DNA of 64,000 nucleotides from Bactericera cockerelli (GCA_024516035.1 CM044963.1:29729877-29793876), one strand, 5' to 3'; counted from the first letter of the stretch, positions 54,901 through 62,050 are shown. A program made the numbers and translations. The notes: generated by a model not told the origin, from the letters alone.

Positions 54901-57900
54901 GTTGTCTAAGAGACTGAGATGTTTCACCATTCACATTTAGTTTTTCTAGACACTTTTTGATATCATCCTCAATGTTGAATGAGCAGTGGAGGAGTTGGTC
55001 GGGAATGTTCTTCAACTTTTTAGCAATGGAAAAATGTTGCAGATAAGCTTCCCATTGAAAGTTTACAATTGCCAACCCTCGCATCTTTCGAGGGGCATAG
55101 AACATGGAATTGACTGTATGTGCTGGGAGTCCTACAATAGCCTTCACACTCCGTCTTATAATGATATTCAGGTTTTCAAACAAACTATCTGGCATTTTCT
55201 CCAATGGTACAATTTGCAGTGTATAGGTGAGTGTCGGAAACATGTATTGATTGATGATGTTTAGTTTCTGGTCAGGTTTCAGGAGTGGTGACGCAACAAG
55301 CTTTGAGCAATTCTTTGTGAAAACATCAACTACGTCATGATCAAATATAATATCTTCATTGAATAATATCAACAATGTGTGGAAAAACATACCACATGGA
55401 AAAAGATCTAAAGGAAGACCCAAAATGAGATGGTGTGACCAAGTTATGCAAGATATTAGAATATGCAATATGACAATTGATGCTGCGATGGACAGAAACA
55501 AATGGAGGCACTATATAGGCGAGGCCAAATACCGACTTGGGTATGAGTGGTCATGGGAGTAAGAGTAAGTAAGTAAGTAAGATAAGTACGAGTATTCTCA
55601 AACTATCTGAGAAGCTTAAACTTAATAATTAGATAACAAAAAAATAAATAAATCATTTGTTTTTTTTTTTTTTTTTCTTCAGAGGACCCATCCTAAGCCA
55701 TTTTTATTTGGCTAAGATGAGTGTTGCTTTTACATATTAGGGGAAAAACATTCAGAATTTTATTTTATATTAGGTTTTGAAGAAAATCAGAAATTTGAAT
55801 TGAATTGTAATTGAGAATGTTTACCTCCTCGAATATGCATTACAATACGAGTATTATACATCATCATACAGTAGGTGTTATTTAGTAATAATTATTATTG
55901 TAAAAAAAAATATTAGTAGATAGTTCAGCTTGAAGTAACTTTTCCACACACAAAGGGCCCAATGTGGCTGAGGTGTATACTTGTATAGGCAACCCAAACC
56001 TATAAGAAGACTTGGCTTTATGAAATGAAGATAAGATAAAAGTTATTCCAAAAAAAAAATAATACAGTCGAAACTGGATTATATAAGAGGAACTTCAAAA
56101 TTTCCGGGTTTAATTATTAAACTATTCTTTTTTTTTTAAAGACCTAATCAAATAAATTTAATACAGTCGGTGGTTCAAGTCCTGGTTTCGGCATGGATTT
56201 ATTAAAGTTTGAGTAGTTGTGATATCACGAAACTGATTAACACAAATAATAACCAAACTACTACATAAAGTTGAAGGAAAAAAATAATAATATCACCTTA
56301 TTTATACTGCCCGATTGGGATTTTAAAGTCCCATTATTCCAGCAGTAAGCCCAAGACGTATTATTATGTGGTAAAAATCCTTAATGGAATTAAAACTTGT
56401 CATGTCCCGGCTGGATTTCGAACCCACGACCTCTGGAATCTTTGGATTCACAGAGTGCCGCCTTTACCACTGAGCTACCGGGACAGACAGAGAAATGGAG
56501 AAAGAAACCACTTTACATACAGGGTGGACATAGTTTACATACCTCTTCAGATACAGGGTGCACATAGTTTACATACCTCTTCAGATACAGGGTGCACATA
56601 GTTTACATACCTCTTCAGATACAGGGTGAAGATAGTTTACATACCTCTTCAGATACAGGGTGCACATAGTTTACATACCTCTTCAGATACAGGGTGAAGA
56701 TAGTTTACATACCTCTTCAGATACAGGGTGGAGATAGTTTACATACCTCTTCAGATACAGGGTGCACATAGTTTACATACCTCTTCAGATACAGGGTGCA
56801 CATAGTTTACATACCTCTTCAGATACAGGGTGCACATAGTTTACATACCTCTTCAGATACAGGGTGGACATAGTTTACATACCTCTTCAGATACAGGGTG
56901 GACATAGTTTACATACCTCTTCAGATACAGGGTGGAGATAAGTCGTATTTTTCTTTCTAACTAAAAAAAATTTCCTGGTTAGGTTTTTTTCCAAATATTT
57001 CCATTTTATTCCAAGGTCATTCGTGAAAGTAAAATGCGTTTGGTTACTTTTAAACATAAACAATGGACTTAACCTATAATAGAACTGAAAGCAAGAATTT
57101 TCTTCCACTTTGGTTAACTTTGGAAGTGGAAATTTTTCCTCTTCCAAAAGAAAAATGACTTGCTTCCAGTTTGGTTCATTTTATTCCCGTTTGGTTAACT
57201 TTGGTTAGAAAGAAAAATACGACTATAGTTTACATACCTCTTCAGATACAGGGTGCACATAGTTCACATACCTCTTCAGATACAGGGTGCACATAGTTTA
57301 CATACCTCTTCAGATACAGGGTGCACATAGTTTACATACCTCTTCAGATACAGGGTGGATATAGTTTACATACCTCTTCAGATACAGGGTGCACATAGTT
57401 TACATACCTCTTCAGATACAGGGTGCACATAGTTTACATACCTCTTCAGATACAGGGTGGATATAGTTTACATACCTCTTCAGATACAGGATGCACATAG
57501 TTTACATACCTCTTCAGATACAGGGTGCACATAGTTTACATACCTCTTCAGATACAGGGTGCACATAGTTTACATACCTCTTCAGATACAGGGTGCACAT
57601 AGTTTACATACCTCTTCAGATACAGGGTGGTTAGCCACCTCTGGATGGTGTCCCACAGCCAGCAAGGCTCCTTCACCACCGGGATTTGCATCAGATGAAT
57701 GTCGGCCATTTTTTCGGCAATCTTCGCGCTGATTCGGGGATCTACGAGCTCGGGAACCGTGAGGGATCGGGCCTGGGGGAAGAGGGGAGGACTTTTATTA
57801 GTACTTTCTGTATTAATTCAGAATACAATTTCATATCTTAATATATAAATGTCAAAGTCACTGACTGACCACTCACTGACTGATCATCGCTCTACAGCCC

Positions 57901-60900
57901 AAACCGTAAGTCCTAGGAAGCTGAAATTTGGTGGGTAGCTTTGTCTTATAGTCTAGATGTGCAATAAGACGGGATTTTTCGAAATTCCCACTACAACACC
58001 TGCCATTGGCGAAAAAGGACTTTTTGCTTTCACGGCCATGCCTTGGCCCGCAAAGCGGGCGACAGCCCGCTAGTAACAATATAATACATACATCTTAATA
58101 TATAAATGTCAAAGTCACTGACTGACTGATCATCGCTCTACAGCCCAAACCGTAATACCTAGCGAGCTGAAATTTGGTAGGTAGCTTTGTCTTATAGTCT
58201 AGATGTTTCCCACTACAACACCTGCCATTGGCGAAAAAGGATTTTTTGCTTTCACGGCCATGCCTCGGCCCGCAAAGCGGACGACAGCAAATAAATATAA
58301 ACAAATGAAATGAAATGAAAAATATGAAAGTTTCAGCATAAGGATAATGATAATCTTCTTATTACCTCGTGAGGAAAAACCGTACATAAGTTTTTCTTTC
58401 TTTCTTTATTTTTTTCTGTCTCTTATATTGTATATTAATTTGTAATTATCGGTGTTGTATATTATTTGTCTAAATTAGTGTTAAATAATAATGATATTAA
58501 AGGAAATCATGCTTGAGACATTGCTCAGATGGCGTTTTCTGTTCATAAATACAACTGTAAGCCTTCAAAAGCTCTATTAAAGTTTTGAAAACTTTGATTT
58601 TATCGCTATTGGTCTGTGCGTGAAGGCATAATTTCATTAGTCTGTCTCGGTAGCTCAGTGGTAAAGGCGGCACTCTGTGAATCCAGAGATTCCAGAGGTC
58701 GTGAGTTCGAAACCCAGCCGGAACATGACAAGTTATCCTCCCATTTGGGATTTTTACCGCATATCAATACGTCTTGGGCTTACTGCTGGAATAATGGGAC
58801 TTTAATAGTCCTAATCGGGCAGTATAAATAACGCGATATTATTATTATTATTTTTTCGGCCATGCCTCACACACTTACCGGAAAAAATAAATAAATAAAT
58901 AAAATAAAATAGCCCTTATTGAACAAATAATCTACAAAACATTTGAAACAGTATTACAATATACAAATAGGAACAATTTTTCTATTTGTATATTGTAATA
59001 CCATGAAATTGTTTTTTAGGGATAAAAGAGTAATATTGACTTTTTCTTTCTATTTACTGCTCCCTTTTTTTTTCTCCTAATTTTAAGTTATCAACAATTT
59101 CTTCATGCTGGCTGAAGGCCTTACCGGAATATAAAGTTTTAAAGTTATCATATTTGTATGAATCACTTTCGTGATATCACAACTACTCAAACTCGCTCGA
59201 CTAAATCTACGCTGAAACCGGGACTTGAACCACCGAGCTCTAGGTTACAAGTCCGCCGCCTTATCGATCAAGCTATTGAGGTCCGATCATTGAGGTCGAT
59301 TACTTTCTTGCCTTGTGTTATAAGTATTTATTATTTTATTATTGTTAAGGATATATATTTTTGTTTTTGTAGTTGCTAGGTAGGATAGGCTTAGAAAGGC
59401 AAAAATAATATTGTATTTAGTTAGAACTGGAATAATTTCCGTTTATTGTATTGTAAATAAATAAATCACTCACCGGAATATACTCCTCGATTCGGCCACC
59501 CGGGAAAACCCCGTGCAGGGTGGGCCCCAGTCTCCTCTCCGACAGCAGAGTGAAGATGACTGAATCGGTGATGATCGACTCTAGCGCTCGCTCGCCATGC
59601 GTCTGCCCGTAGATACGAAGCAGCACTTCGCGTGGTTCCGCCGAACTTCGGGTTTTTCCGTACGCCGCCTCGACCACTCCTCGGGTGTTTCCGTCGCGAC
59701 TCAGCGGCGCGGGCGCGGGAGGGGAAAGCAGGGTCACGTGATAGAGCATGTTGGTGAGGCCGCCACTGGGGAAATGTGAATCAGGGGGGGGAGGAGAGGG
59801 GTGATGAGACAATGGCGAGAGAGGGGGGGGCGAAGGGGAGGGAGGGGGTCGATGGAGGTGTGAAATTATTGTGAGGCAGAGAAAAGTTGTTGATTTTTTA
59901 ATTTTTTATTTTATTAATTGAAAAAAAAACCTAGATCAGTCAGTTTAAGACTATTAAGCTTCAGATCAATAATTAAAAACATCAAAACACTACAGTTTAA
60001 TAAAGAAGAAAACCCTAGATCAGTTTAAAAAAAACTAGTGCGGACAGATCAATATTAGAATCTTACAATGAACGCATTACAATGTCATAAGTTGTGGTTA
60101 ATACCTGCAGCCGCCTTACCTTCTAAGTGGTGCAACCAGCCTGAGTGTGTGACAAAATTGACAGATACCTAATAGTATCTACAATTGTCTTTTTTATTTC
60201 AATTCAATAAAAATAATGATCTTTATTCTTGATAATTTACAAAATAAGTTTCTATGTTCTCATGAAGTACTGGTGTACTTTTCGGGAACTTCATTTCATT
60301 GTTTATATTATATGACCTTAGTACGGTCGTTTATGGCCAATCTAAATGAAAGAAAATCTTAATATTTAAAAATTATATAGATTTTCATTCATTTCTCCTA
60401 GAATTGTGCAGAACTTTTTAAGTCTCCTATTTATCTTAATTGTAAAAAAAACAAACAAAAACCTATAAAACAAAGAAAAATAATTCTAAAACCTCGTTTT
60501 TTTAGGCTGTGTATCATGATGAAATAGAAAATACATACCAGAAAAGATCAGAAATCTTTTTCCATGATTTTAAAAGACCAGAAAAAAAGATGAAGAGCCG
60601 ACAGTTACAAGAGATGGAAGACTTTGAAAATATTAGGAGTTAGATAGTTTGAGAGAGACAGATCGAAAAATAAAAAATCAAAATTTCGAGAGAAAAAAAT
60701 CTTTTTTGTAATAGGAAAGTCTCTTTTCCAGAATAAGGAAAGATCTCTTCTAAGTTATTACTAGATTTTGAGATTTTTCGAGATGTATACCTTATAGGGT
60801 ATATAATTTTTTTTTTTTTTTTTTTCTACAAAATGCAATGATTCTTCTTTGAAAGAAAAAAACACCTTTCTTTGATACAATATTGATATTGTTCCATTCG

Positions 60901-61664
60901 AAATAGGAATAATAATATCTCATTATTAAGTCCCATTATTCCATCAGTAAGCCCAAGACGTATTATTATGTTTTAAAAATCCTAAATGGGAGACTAATTG
61001 GTCATGACTCGGCTGGGTTTCGAATCCGCGACCTCTGGATTACCAGTCAGACGCCTCAATTATCACTGAGCTACCGGGACTATTTTTTTTTGTTCACATG
61101 TTTGAGAACATAAAGATAAAGATATTTTTTGAAAAATGAAAAGATCTTTTTTCAGAAGATTTAATTTTTTGTTGTTGACATGTTTGAGAAAAAAAAGATA
61201 GAGATATATTTTTTTTTTTTTAATGAAAAGATCTTTTTTCAGAAGATTTATTTTTTTGTTGTTGATATTTTTGAGAAAAAAAAAAGATATCGATATTTTT
61301 TTTTGAAAATAAGAAAAGATCTTTTTTCAGAAGATTTTTGTCGAAACAAGAGCTCTCTCTTGTTGAGCTCAGAAGAGAGTTGGGAAACAAAAGAATAGAG
61401 AAGAAGAAGAGGAATAGATATAATCAAAGAAATGGTTGACACTGATGTATACTCACTCAGCCTCGCGCCCCCGGAACCCACCCACCCCCCCTCAAGTAGG
61501 GGGGGCGGGGCGGCAAGGTTCCCACGAGGGGCGTCTTCAGGGCACACCGGGTGCGGGGGCTCATTTACCTCCAAGGGGTTTTTCACCTCCGCGAGAGAGG
61601 GGGGGGGGGGATCAAATAAGGTCCCCGAGATGCGATACCGTTCCCCCAAATCAGTGGCGGTCAT
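42545..61664 (-). CDS. CHKA: Choline kinase (choline/ethanolamine kinase family)
   Basis: Phosphorylates choline with ATP, the first step of the CDP-choline route to phosphatidylcholine, in the cytosol. Exons found, in gene order: 61457-61664 (probable N-terminus), 59474-59765, 57612-57772, 53665-53793, 45360-45624, 44115-44276, 42545-42658. From 59765 on, all phases join. Landmarks are GGLTNMLYHVTLL, REVLLRIYG, LGPTLHGVFPGGRIEEYIP, the Brenner motif CHNDLQEGNIL with the catalytic Asp, the choline kinase motif IDFEYCSYNYRAFDIANHF, HFTMASHFFWALWS and FGYWDYGLERLGCYYRLKDEL. The FEY...NYR and LQEGN forms favour choline kinase over ethanolamine kinase. CHKA versus CHKB orthology is not resolved. 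The exon expected before GGLTNM (the WC..YL region) was not found between 59766 and 61456. Exons are GC-rich against AT-rich introns. Confidence 0.9.
42966..43055 (+). repeat. 5S-SINE fragment
   Basis: ATCACCGAACCTAACCAACG, TCCAGTG and GGCTGGGTGAGGTTATTATT show a decayed head joined to the body, with most of the centre missing. Confidence 0.55.
43130..43325. repeat. Inverted pair of a dispersed repeat end
   Basis: GTCCTAACTAAGGGGCGGGG at 43132-43151 and CCCCGCCCTTTAGTTAGGAC at 43301-43320 are inverted over 20 bp with one mismatch, enclosing about 150 bp. The same phrase occurs singly at 32110 and 35245. The pair may mark a short terminal-inverted-repeat element. Confidence 0.55.
43528..44095 (+). 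repeat. SINE family D interrupted by a 5S-SINE
   Basis: Head CCTCCGTGGCGTAACAGTTG, T-arm GAGTTCGATTCCCGGTTGG, body CTGTCTACCTCAAGTCAGGA, broken at 43829 and resumed at 44021 with the same bases (AATCCTCTCACCA). It ends TCTCACGGACACGGAATTAT and an ATT run. Confidence 0.88.
43830..44020 (+). repeat. 5S-SINE, 5'-truncated, nested in SINE D
   Basis: Starts inside the 5S head (GGTTAAGACTTGGATGGGTG) and ends GTTAAACCCCACTA with a poly-A tail. AATCCTCTCACCA on both sides (43817-43829, 44021-44033) is a 13-bp target duplication, so it moved by LINE-type retrotransposition. Confidence 0.9.
44115..44276 (-). CDS. CHKA: Choline kinase exon, C-lobe helices
   Basis: Exactly 54 codons, phase 0 at both ends. 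It encodes RQFIQTYLSRM ... EEVRHFTMASHFFWALWS ... IPFGYW. The ASHFFW.LWS segment is diagnostic. A 5S-SINE lies only 34 bp upstream of its acceptor. Confidence 0.93.
44311..44574 (+). repeat. 5S-rRNA-derived SINE, full length
   Basis: The first 92 bases follow 5S rRNA order: GCCAGCGTCGATGGCATGTT, GAATACACCGGTTCCCTTC, CACCGAAGTTAAGCGACATC (box A) and TTGGATGGGTGACC (box C). A 140-bp body (GACGCTGGCTTTTCCCGGCC ... GCAGTTGAAAGCGACGTTAA) and an A tail follow. AAATAAGTTTA flanks it at 44296-44306 and 44575-44585 (with four extra bases on the left). Confidence 0.9.
44602..44960 (+). repeat. SINE family D with an internal insertion
   Basis: Head GTCCGTGGCGTAACGGTTGT, T-arm GAGTTCGATTCCCGG. Near 44706 about 60 bp of unrelated AT-rich DNA (AATTAGCTCGAAAACAGCTG) replaces the expected CCGAACA. 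The tail is cut short before the ATT run. Confidence 0.8.
44990..45240. repeat. Short direct duplications
   Basis: ACTTGGCTTCTTTTTCCAAC with GGGGGATATCAATACTTT occurs at about 44977-45040 and 45064-45113. AGGATATACCTAACATTACT occurs twice (about 45165 and 45191). Local slippage in the choline kinase intron. Confidence 0.7.
45251..45280. repeat. T10-G20 homopolymer junction
   Basis: Ten T then twenty G in a row in a choline kinase intron, 80 bp from the catalytic exon donor. On the minus strand this is a C run. The length is likely unreliable in any assembly. Confidence 0.9.
45360..45624 (-). CDS. CHKA: Choline kinase catalytic exon
   Basis: Encodes KHLVKINSPVVFCHNDLQEG, then an eight-Asn run and VVIDFEYCSYNYRAFDIANH. 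The HND aspartate is the catalytic base, and the DFEY aspartate binds metal. The Asn run, coded by AAC repeats, extends the loop between the two motifs. Donor is GAGA/GTAAGT. Confidence 0.95.
45865..45920 (-). repeat. SINE family F tail fragment
   Basis: ATACTCTTTGGTGGAAGGTA and GGCGAGGTTAATGCTCAAAG only; the head is missing. Confidence 0.6.
46490..48420 (+). CDS. R1-like ORF1 (gag-like RNA-binding protein)
   Basis: ORF1 coats the element RNA. The probable start is ATGAGCGGTAAGGATG at 46490. The frame then shifts at an A8 run (46556-46563) into the long frame beginning at 46538, and shifts again at an A8 run (about 47928-47935) into the last part. The C-terminus has three zinc knuckles: CTNCLEVGHSTIYC, CFNCSQPGHMAIEC and CTKCRISGHRNDTFSC. 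The N-terminal half is acidic and Lys/Glu-rich with a possible coiled coil near MLNRLTRENKNTKKE. The stop TAA ends at 48420, ten bases before the ORF2 start. About 640 residues if the two run-length changes are ignored. Without them, the frame gives 471 and 150 codon pieces. Confidence 0.8.
48431..51443 (+). CDS. R1-like ORF2 (endonuclease-reverse transcriptase)
   Basis: Start chosen at ATGACATCACAACC (48431) because the open frame upstream overlaps ORF1 and carries no domain. The APE endonuclease (about residues 1-220) shows QINMNRC, ISEPNYN, GGDFNAKSPAWGS and SGSDHQYIDF. The RT (about 390-700) shows SYRPICLINTFGKLLEG, FGFRNGRTTCQAI, ACDVANAFNSAPW, GVCQGSKIGPTLW and VAFADDLAVIV with the catalytic Asp pair. 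The frame closes at 50962. The frame of 50850-51443 carries the expected tail, with HGCFMYYLHRF and CIYCSNNIDTSYHTLFEC (a CCHC-like zinc site). The switch most likely lies at the A9 run near 50940-50948. All motifs look intact. Confidence 0.85.
51454..52109. repeat. A run and GA-rich tract in the LINE 3' UTR
   Basis: About 34 A at 51454-51487, then ordinary UTR with a GGAGGGAGGAGGGGGGAGG block at about 51751, then GA repeats at 51942-52070. Confidence 0.8.
52110..52260 (+). repeat. (TATTG)n pentanucleotide microsatellite, about 30 units
   Basis: Uninterrupted TATTG units over about 150 bp. It is inside the R1-like element by the target-duplication boundaries, not at its end. Six-frame reading gives repetitive open frames that are artefacts. 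Confidence 0.95.
52738..52915 (-). repeat. SINE family F
   Basis: Reverse strand tail ACTTTAGTGGAAGGTAACC, CTCAGAGTCTTATTGTTATG and T-arm GGGATTCGAACCAACGGG. The head is cut at CTACCTGGATCACATC. Confidence 0.8.
53230..53368 (+). repeat. SINE family B, near-consensus
   Basis: GACCTCGGTAGCTTGATCG, GCGGCGGACTTGTAACCTGG, GGTGGTTCAAGTCCCGGTTT and GTGATATCACGAAGTGATT. It abuts the duplicated exon piece at 53374. Confidence 0.88.
53374..53453 (-). pseudogene. Partial duplicate of a choline kinase exon with its donor
   Basis: Eighty bases match 53646-53725 with one mismatch (TTGAGC against TTAAGC). They cover the last 61 bases of the exon, the GTAAGAG donor and 19 intron bases. No acceptor precedes it, so it is unlikely to be spliced in. 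Confidence 0.92.
53665..53793 (-). CDS. CHKA: Choline kinase exon between lobes
   Basis: Forty-two codons plus split codons (phase 2 in, phase 2 out), encoding STALAPNASSEGG then EEFNKRQKSLVKKIMSHDL. It occupies the position of the variable helix before the Brenner motif. Its 3' part with the donor is duplicated at 53374-53453. Confidence 0.85.
53805..53999 (+). pseudogene. LINE RT C-terminal fragment, part 1
   Basis: Encodes FENKILRKIYGPTLEDGIW, RIKHNREIRTLYKEPD and RLWMGRT. This is the conserved LRKIYGP...DGIWRIR..EL..LY tail seen in many insect LINE RTs. The companion part (GKRSKGRPKMRW ...) follows after the insertion at 54000-55361. Confidence 0.75.
54000..55361 (-). mobile_element. RLE-type non-LTR retrotransposon, 5'-truncated
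   Basis: About 400 codons from roughly 55361 to the stop at 54161 cover the end of the RT (KLVASPLLKPDQKLNIINQY, SVKAIVGLPAHTVNSMFY). A zinc finger CRRCNREKETLPHVLGACP followed by RHH comes next, then an endonuclease-like end (RFCDIVAFP ... YILDPTVRFE, KVIGLWFGSRGA). Finger plus restriction-like nuclease is the R2/R4 arrangement. The codons before about 55361 belong to the other LINE read backwards, so the apparent N-terminal Met is false. The last stretch to 54000 is its 3' UTR. Confidence 0.8.
55362..55562 (+). pseudogene. LINE RT C-terminal fragment, part 2
   Basis: Encodes NNVWKNIPHGKRSKGRPKMR, WCDQVMQDIRICNM and AAMDRNKWRHYIGEAKYRLG. This is the continuation of the 53805-53999 fragment, with GRP..RW...V..D and A.DR..WR in order. 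A short AGTA slippage run follows its stop. Confidence 0.75.
55563..56287. other. Choline kinase intron DNA, little recognised
   Basis: AGTA slippage, AT-rich sequence and a partial family B SINE at about 56165-56250 (GTCGGTGGTTCAAGTCCTGG, TTGTGATATCACGAAACTG). No exon is seen. Confidence 0.5.
56288..56486 (-). repeat. SINE family A
   Basis: ATA run, GCCCGATTGGGATTTTAAAG, GGATTTCGAACCCACGACC and GAGCTACCGGGACAGACAG in reverse orientation. Full length, a few substitutions. Confidence 0.85.
56515..57628 (-). repeat. 34-bp tandem array made of an exon/intron junction
   Basis: Twenty-four copies of a 34-bp unit. In gene orientation each reads CACCCTGTATCTGAAGAG followed by the donor GTATGTAAACTATGTG. 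The copy next to the choline kinase exon (57595-57628) overlaps the real exon end and real donor. Copies differ at a few positions (GCACATAG, GGACATAG, GAAGATAG, GGATATAG on the plus strand). A MITE splits the array into 12 + 12 copies. Reading on from the exon meets an in-frame TGA in the second unit. Confidence 0.95.
56941..57224. mobile_element. MITE, 284 bp, inside the junction array
   Basis: Ends AGTCGTATTTTTCTTTCTAA and the reverse complement of TTAGAAAGAAAAATACGACT are perfect 20-bp inverted repeats. ATA on both sides is a 3-bp target duplication, and the array supplies the empty site (GAGATAGTTT). Internal DNA is rich in TTTGGTTAACTTTGG-like phrases and encodes nothing. The superfamily is not certain. 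Confidence 0.85.
57612..57772 (-). CDS. CHKA: Choline kinase exon with tandemly amplified 3' boundary
   Basis: Encodes ARSLTVPELVDPRISAKIAE then KMADIHLMQIPV and DTIQRWLTTLYLK. This matches the choline kinase segment that follows the RIEEYIP motif. The donor is AAGAG/GTATGTAAAC. The last 17 bases plus the donor are the seed of the 34-bp array downstream in gene direction. Confidence 0.9.
57836..58072 (+). mobile_element. Helitron-like non-autonomous element, copy 1
   Basis: Starts TCTTAATATATAAATGTC and ends with the hairpin GCCCGCAAAGCGGGC, then GACAGCCCGCTAG before T. Start TC, end hairpin and CTAG, and no inverted repeats or duplication fit a Helitron. Confidence 0.6.
58091..58290 (+). 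mobile_element. Helitron-like non-autonomous element, copy 2
   Basis: Tandem to copy 1 with the same start (TCTTAATATATAAATGTC). It lacks the AAGACGGGATTTTTCGAA segment and stops at GCGGACGACAGC, without the CTAG end. Confidence 0.6.
58643..58852 (+). repeat. SINE family A, near-consensus
   Basis: GTCTCGGTAGCTCAGTGGTA, GTGAGTTCGAAACCCAGCC, TGACAAGTTATCCTCCCATT and GGGCAGTATAAATAACGCG followed by an ATT run. Confidence 0.9.
58951..59001. other. Perfect 20-bp hairpin
   Basis: GTATTACAATATACAAATAG at 58951-58970 and its exact reverse complement at 58982-59001 flank an 11-base loop. It stands alone in the choline kinase intron. Confidence 0.9.
59148..59290 (-). repeat. SINE family B
   Basis: TTTCGTGATATCACAACTAC, CGGGACTTGAACCACCGAGC and CCGCCGCCTTATCGATCAAG in reverse orientation. 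It ends 183 bp from the donor of the N-lobe exon. Confidence 0.85.
59474..59765 (-). CDS. CHKA: Choline kinase N-lobe exon
   Basis: 97 codons beginning GGLTNMLYHVTLLSPP, with EVLLRIYGQTHGERALESI, SVIFTLLSERRLGP and FPGGRIEEYIP. The Gly-Gly-Leu-Thr/Ser-Asn loop is the nucleotide-binding start of the family. A Pro/Ala insertion lies between the first two strands. The acceptor leaves one base (T), so the upstream exon must end in phase 2. Confidence 0.93.
59766..60505. other. Intron searched for a missing choline kinase exon
   Basis: Minus-strand reading shows no segment with the expected WC.(E/K)(F/Y)L pattern flanked by splice sites. A GC-rich G-run block at 59783-59850 borders the N-lobe exon. 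The rest is AT-rich. Confidence 0.5.
60506..60643 (+). CDS. Possible terminal exon, unrecognised
   Basis: After CCTCGTTTTTTTAG, a good acceptor, 45 codons stay open to TAG: AVYHDEIENTYQKRSEIFF, HDFKRPEKKMKSRQLQEMED, FENIRS. The residues are charged and protein-like, but the DNA is simply purine-rich, and no upstream exon or homologue is recognised. Confidence 0.2.
   Translation, partial: AVYHDEIENTYQKRSEIFFHDFKRPEKKMKSRQLQEMEDFENIRS
60908..61082 (-). repeat. SINE family A
   Basis: ATTATTCCATCAGTAAGCCC, GGAGACTAATTGGTCATGAC, GGGTTTCGAATCCGCGACC and CTGAGCTACCGGGAC in reverse orientation. Confidence 0.85.
61085..61345. repeat. Tandem repeat, about 82 bp x 3
   Basis: TTTGTTGTTGACATGTTTGA and AATGAAAAGATCTTTTTTCA with GAAGATTT recur three times, with varying A and T run lengths. 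Confidence 0.85.
61457..61664 (-). CDS. Probable choline kinase N-terminal exon
   Basis: A GC-rich 208-base open stretch starting ATGACCGCCACT, in the right place and strand and ending at a strong donor (CTGA/GTGAGT). It encodes a Pro-rich, low-conservation N-terminus (MTATDLGERYRISGT). Its donor phase (1) does not fit the next exon found (needs 2), so at least one exon lies between, or this belongs to another transcript. The frame also extends upstream, but TTTCAAG before ATG could be an acceptor. Confidence 0.5.
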
Positions 61665-61769
61665 CTTGAAACGAGAATAAAAAACAGGGCGAGAAACACA
61701 AATGCCGACGGAGGCACAATACAGAGCGCGGGTGAAAAAAAAAAACAAACAAAAAAAGGTACAAGTAAA

Positions 61770-62050
61770 AAAGCTGGTTCCTTAACAACTTAATTCTAAA
61801 CACACTAAAATGAAGCTTGTTCATTATTCATCCTAAATATTTTTTTTATAAAATAACACACATAAATCCTGAATAAATAACACACTCTTAAAGCTAATAT
61901 GAACTCTTAAAGGTAGTTCCTAAATATTTTTTTCTGATCACACTAATTGAACTCTTAAAACTGGTTCCTAAATATTTTCTTCTCATCACACTAATTGAAG
62001 CTAGTTCCTAAATGATTCTTTTCTAAAGACACTAATATGAACTCTTAATC
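61770..62050. repeat. Degenerate tandem repeat, about 50-65 bp unit
   Basis: The phrase GGTTCCTAAATATTTTCTTC with CACACTAATTGAA or ACACTAATATGAACTC recurs four to five times with variation. Confidence 0.7.

Noticed and set aside
55362..55501. N-terminal 45 residues of the minus-strand frame ending at 54161
   Set aside because: They are the other LINE read backwards across the insertion junction, not part of the RLE element.
56515..57628. CRISPR array (regular short repeats)
   Set aside because: Units are contiguous without unique spacers and derive from an exon boundary in a eukaryotic gene.
61457..61748. Longer choline kinase N-terminus starting MFFFFTRALYC
   Set aside because: The upstream part is AT-rich and ends in what may be a splice acceptor before ATGACC. 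The Met at 61664 is preferred.
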